Positions 5,546 to 6,354 of a stretch of 6,354 nucleotides of DNA are shown here, in pieces (within the stretch, counting starts at the first letter, position 1; each line of letters starts with the position of its first letter). The stretch covers positions 1 to 6,354 of the forward strand of contig NHCX01000095.1 in the NCBI GenBank assembly GCA_002168015.1, written 5' to 3'. The DNA is from Verrucomicrobia bacterium TMED44 (GTDB lineage Bacteria; Verrucomicrobiota; Verrucomicrobiia; Opitutales; Seribacteraceae). The notes under the pieces were generated by a model. It saw only the letters and a list, made by a program, of their open reading frames with translations. It searched no databases and was not told where the DNA came from. Made by a program: the position numbers and the translations under genes.

Positions 5546-6354
5546 CTAGATTAACTCAAAAACTCCAGACTGCACATCCCCAACCTGTCTGACTGCAGAT
5601 GCAAGTGACTCTGGGTCTCCCACCAAAACAATGCCCTGTTTTGCTCGACTCACCGCAACATAAAGGAGTTCTCGACTTAAAAGTTTTGCTTCGGGCGGAG
5701 GAAGAACAAGTAAGACCCGACCATATTCTGAACCCTGACTACGATGAATGGAAATGGCAAAGGCAGAAGATGTGGATGATAAGCGTGACTTCGCAAACTC
5801 ACGAACTCCTCCACCTTTTGAAAAATAAGCTTTTTCTTCCTTCTGCACGCCATCGTCCCCGTTAAATAAATCAAGTCCATAATCATTGGTACTTACGACA
5901 ATTGGAGAAAACATTTCCTCCGAGCTCATCATCGAACACTTGGCTCTCTCATTCCATTGATCCACTCCATACCGGCCAAGGTTATGGGCACAAAGTACGC
6001 GAAAATCATTCAATGTAGACAATGCATCTTCAACCTTTTCCGCTTGGCGAAGATTCTCGAAGCCCTCACTTAACTTGGTTTCGAGTTTCGAATCATCTAA
6101 AGATTCTATTAATTCAATTCCTTCATTATGATCATGAACAAATGACAAAACTTCGCCGGCATCGCCTTTACTGATCAAATTGCATAAAATTCCTAAATTC
6201 CGCCCCTCATTACTATGATCCTGTCGGTGAGATTTCATTAATGCAACCACATGCCCAGTGAGTGAATGAGATCTATCAGAAGCAAGAGGTACAGAACTAA
6301 ACTTGGATAATAGCGGTAAATCATTCTGTAAAAACTTATTTAAATCAGATGCTC
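5546..6354 (-). CDS. recD: RecBCD enzyme subunit RecD, C-terminal part (5' truncated by window edge)
   Basis: The frame is open to the right edge (complete codons from base 6352), so the GTG at 6250 is internal and 268 residues are visible, somewhat under half of a usual RecD of about 600. RecD is the 5'-3' helicase subunit of the RecBCD double-strand-break repair nuclease. Segments that line up with E. coli RecD as I recall it are: ALMKSHR followed by LGILCNLISKGD (motif IV region); LNDFRVLCAHNLGRYGVDQWNER (compare [22 protein letters not shown]); STNDYGLDLFNGDDG (nucleotide-site region); FAISIHRSQGSEYGRVLLVLP (motif V, bases 5729-5752 for the core); and SRELLYVAVSRAK (motif VI, arginine finger, bases 5639-5668). 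The LCA...GVDQWNER segment favours RecBCD-type RecD over the stand-alone RecD2. Walker A lies outside the window. recB, and possibly recC, would be expected just beyond the right edge. No frameshift is seen. Confidence 0.92.
   Translation of the reverse strand, partial: ASDLNKFLQNDLPLLSKFSSVPLASDRSHSLTGHVVALMKSHRQDHSNEGRNLGILCNLISKGDAGEVLSFVHDHNEGIELIESLDDSKLETKLSEGFENLRQAEKVEDALSTLNDFRVLCAHNLGRYGVDQWNERAKCSMMSSEEMFSPIVVSTNDYGLDLFNGDDGVQKEEKAYFSKGGGVREFAKSRLSSTSSAFAISIHRSQGSEYGRVLLVLPPPEAKLLSRELLYVAVSRAKQGIVLVGDPESLASAVRQVGDVQSGVFELI

Noticed and set aside
5546..6354. Stand-alone RecD2-type helicase
   Set aside because: The segment between motif IV and the FNGDDG motif matches RecBCD-type RecD (LCA, G-V-x-x-x-NER) better. 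Without the N-terminus this is a preference and not proof.
1..6354. Mobile element, CRISPR array, tRNA/rRNA or defence system
   Set aside because: I saw no direct-repeat arrays, terminal inverted repeats, transposase or integrase motifs, or tRNA-like cloverleaf. The recD here is a housekeeping repair subunit and gives no evidence of a defence island.

Overview
The window looks like chromosomal DNA from a member of the Planctomycetes-Verrucomicrobia-Chlamydiae group, most likely a verrucomicrobium or relative. Three things suggest this: a secreted 'PVC-type' sugar-dehydrogenase-like beta-propeller with the family's GDNQGDW and NGHPSSL signatures, its association with a small C-terminal heme-c domain and a DUF6807 (formerly 'PmoA') domain, and a secreted protein with four SHD1-like repeats. 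All three are typical of that group. The assignment rests on recognising families by eye and not on a database search.

Left half, plus strand (1-3692): three closely spaced genes read as one operon. The first is only the C-terminal end of a c-type cytochrome-domain protein (heme motif CIACH, open at the left edge). After 15 bp comes an exported 814-residue protein made of a beta-propeller, an Ig-like linker domain and a DUF6807 domain. After a further 13-19 bp comes a TIM-barrel sugar isomerase/epimerase-like enzyme without a signal peptide. The layout suggests extracytoplasmic oxidation or modification of a sugar or glycoside, with electrons going to a heme domain, followed by intracellular processing of the keto-sugar or its product. 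The substrate cannot be read from the sequence.

Right half, minus strand (3706-6354): reading right to left, the window enters inside recD, the alpha subunit of the RecBCD helicase-nuclease, and contains its C-terminal 268 residues with the SxHxSQGSE and YVAVSRA helicase motifs. Seventy-three bases after the recD stop starts a secreted 588-residue protein with four SHD1-like repeats and an uncharacterised C-terminal region of about 270 residues. It converges on the isomerase gene, with only 13 bp between the two stop codons and short overlapping inverted repeats across the junction.

There is no gene-free stretch longer than 73 bp. I see no tRNA, rRNA, CRISPR array, insertion sequence or attachment site. 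The most interesting items are the cytochrome/propeller-DUF6807/TIM-barrel gene set as a possible sugar-oxidation module and the SHD1 repeat protein with its unknown C-terminal region.
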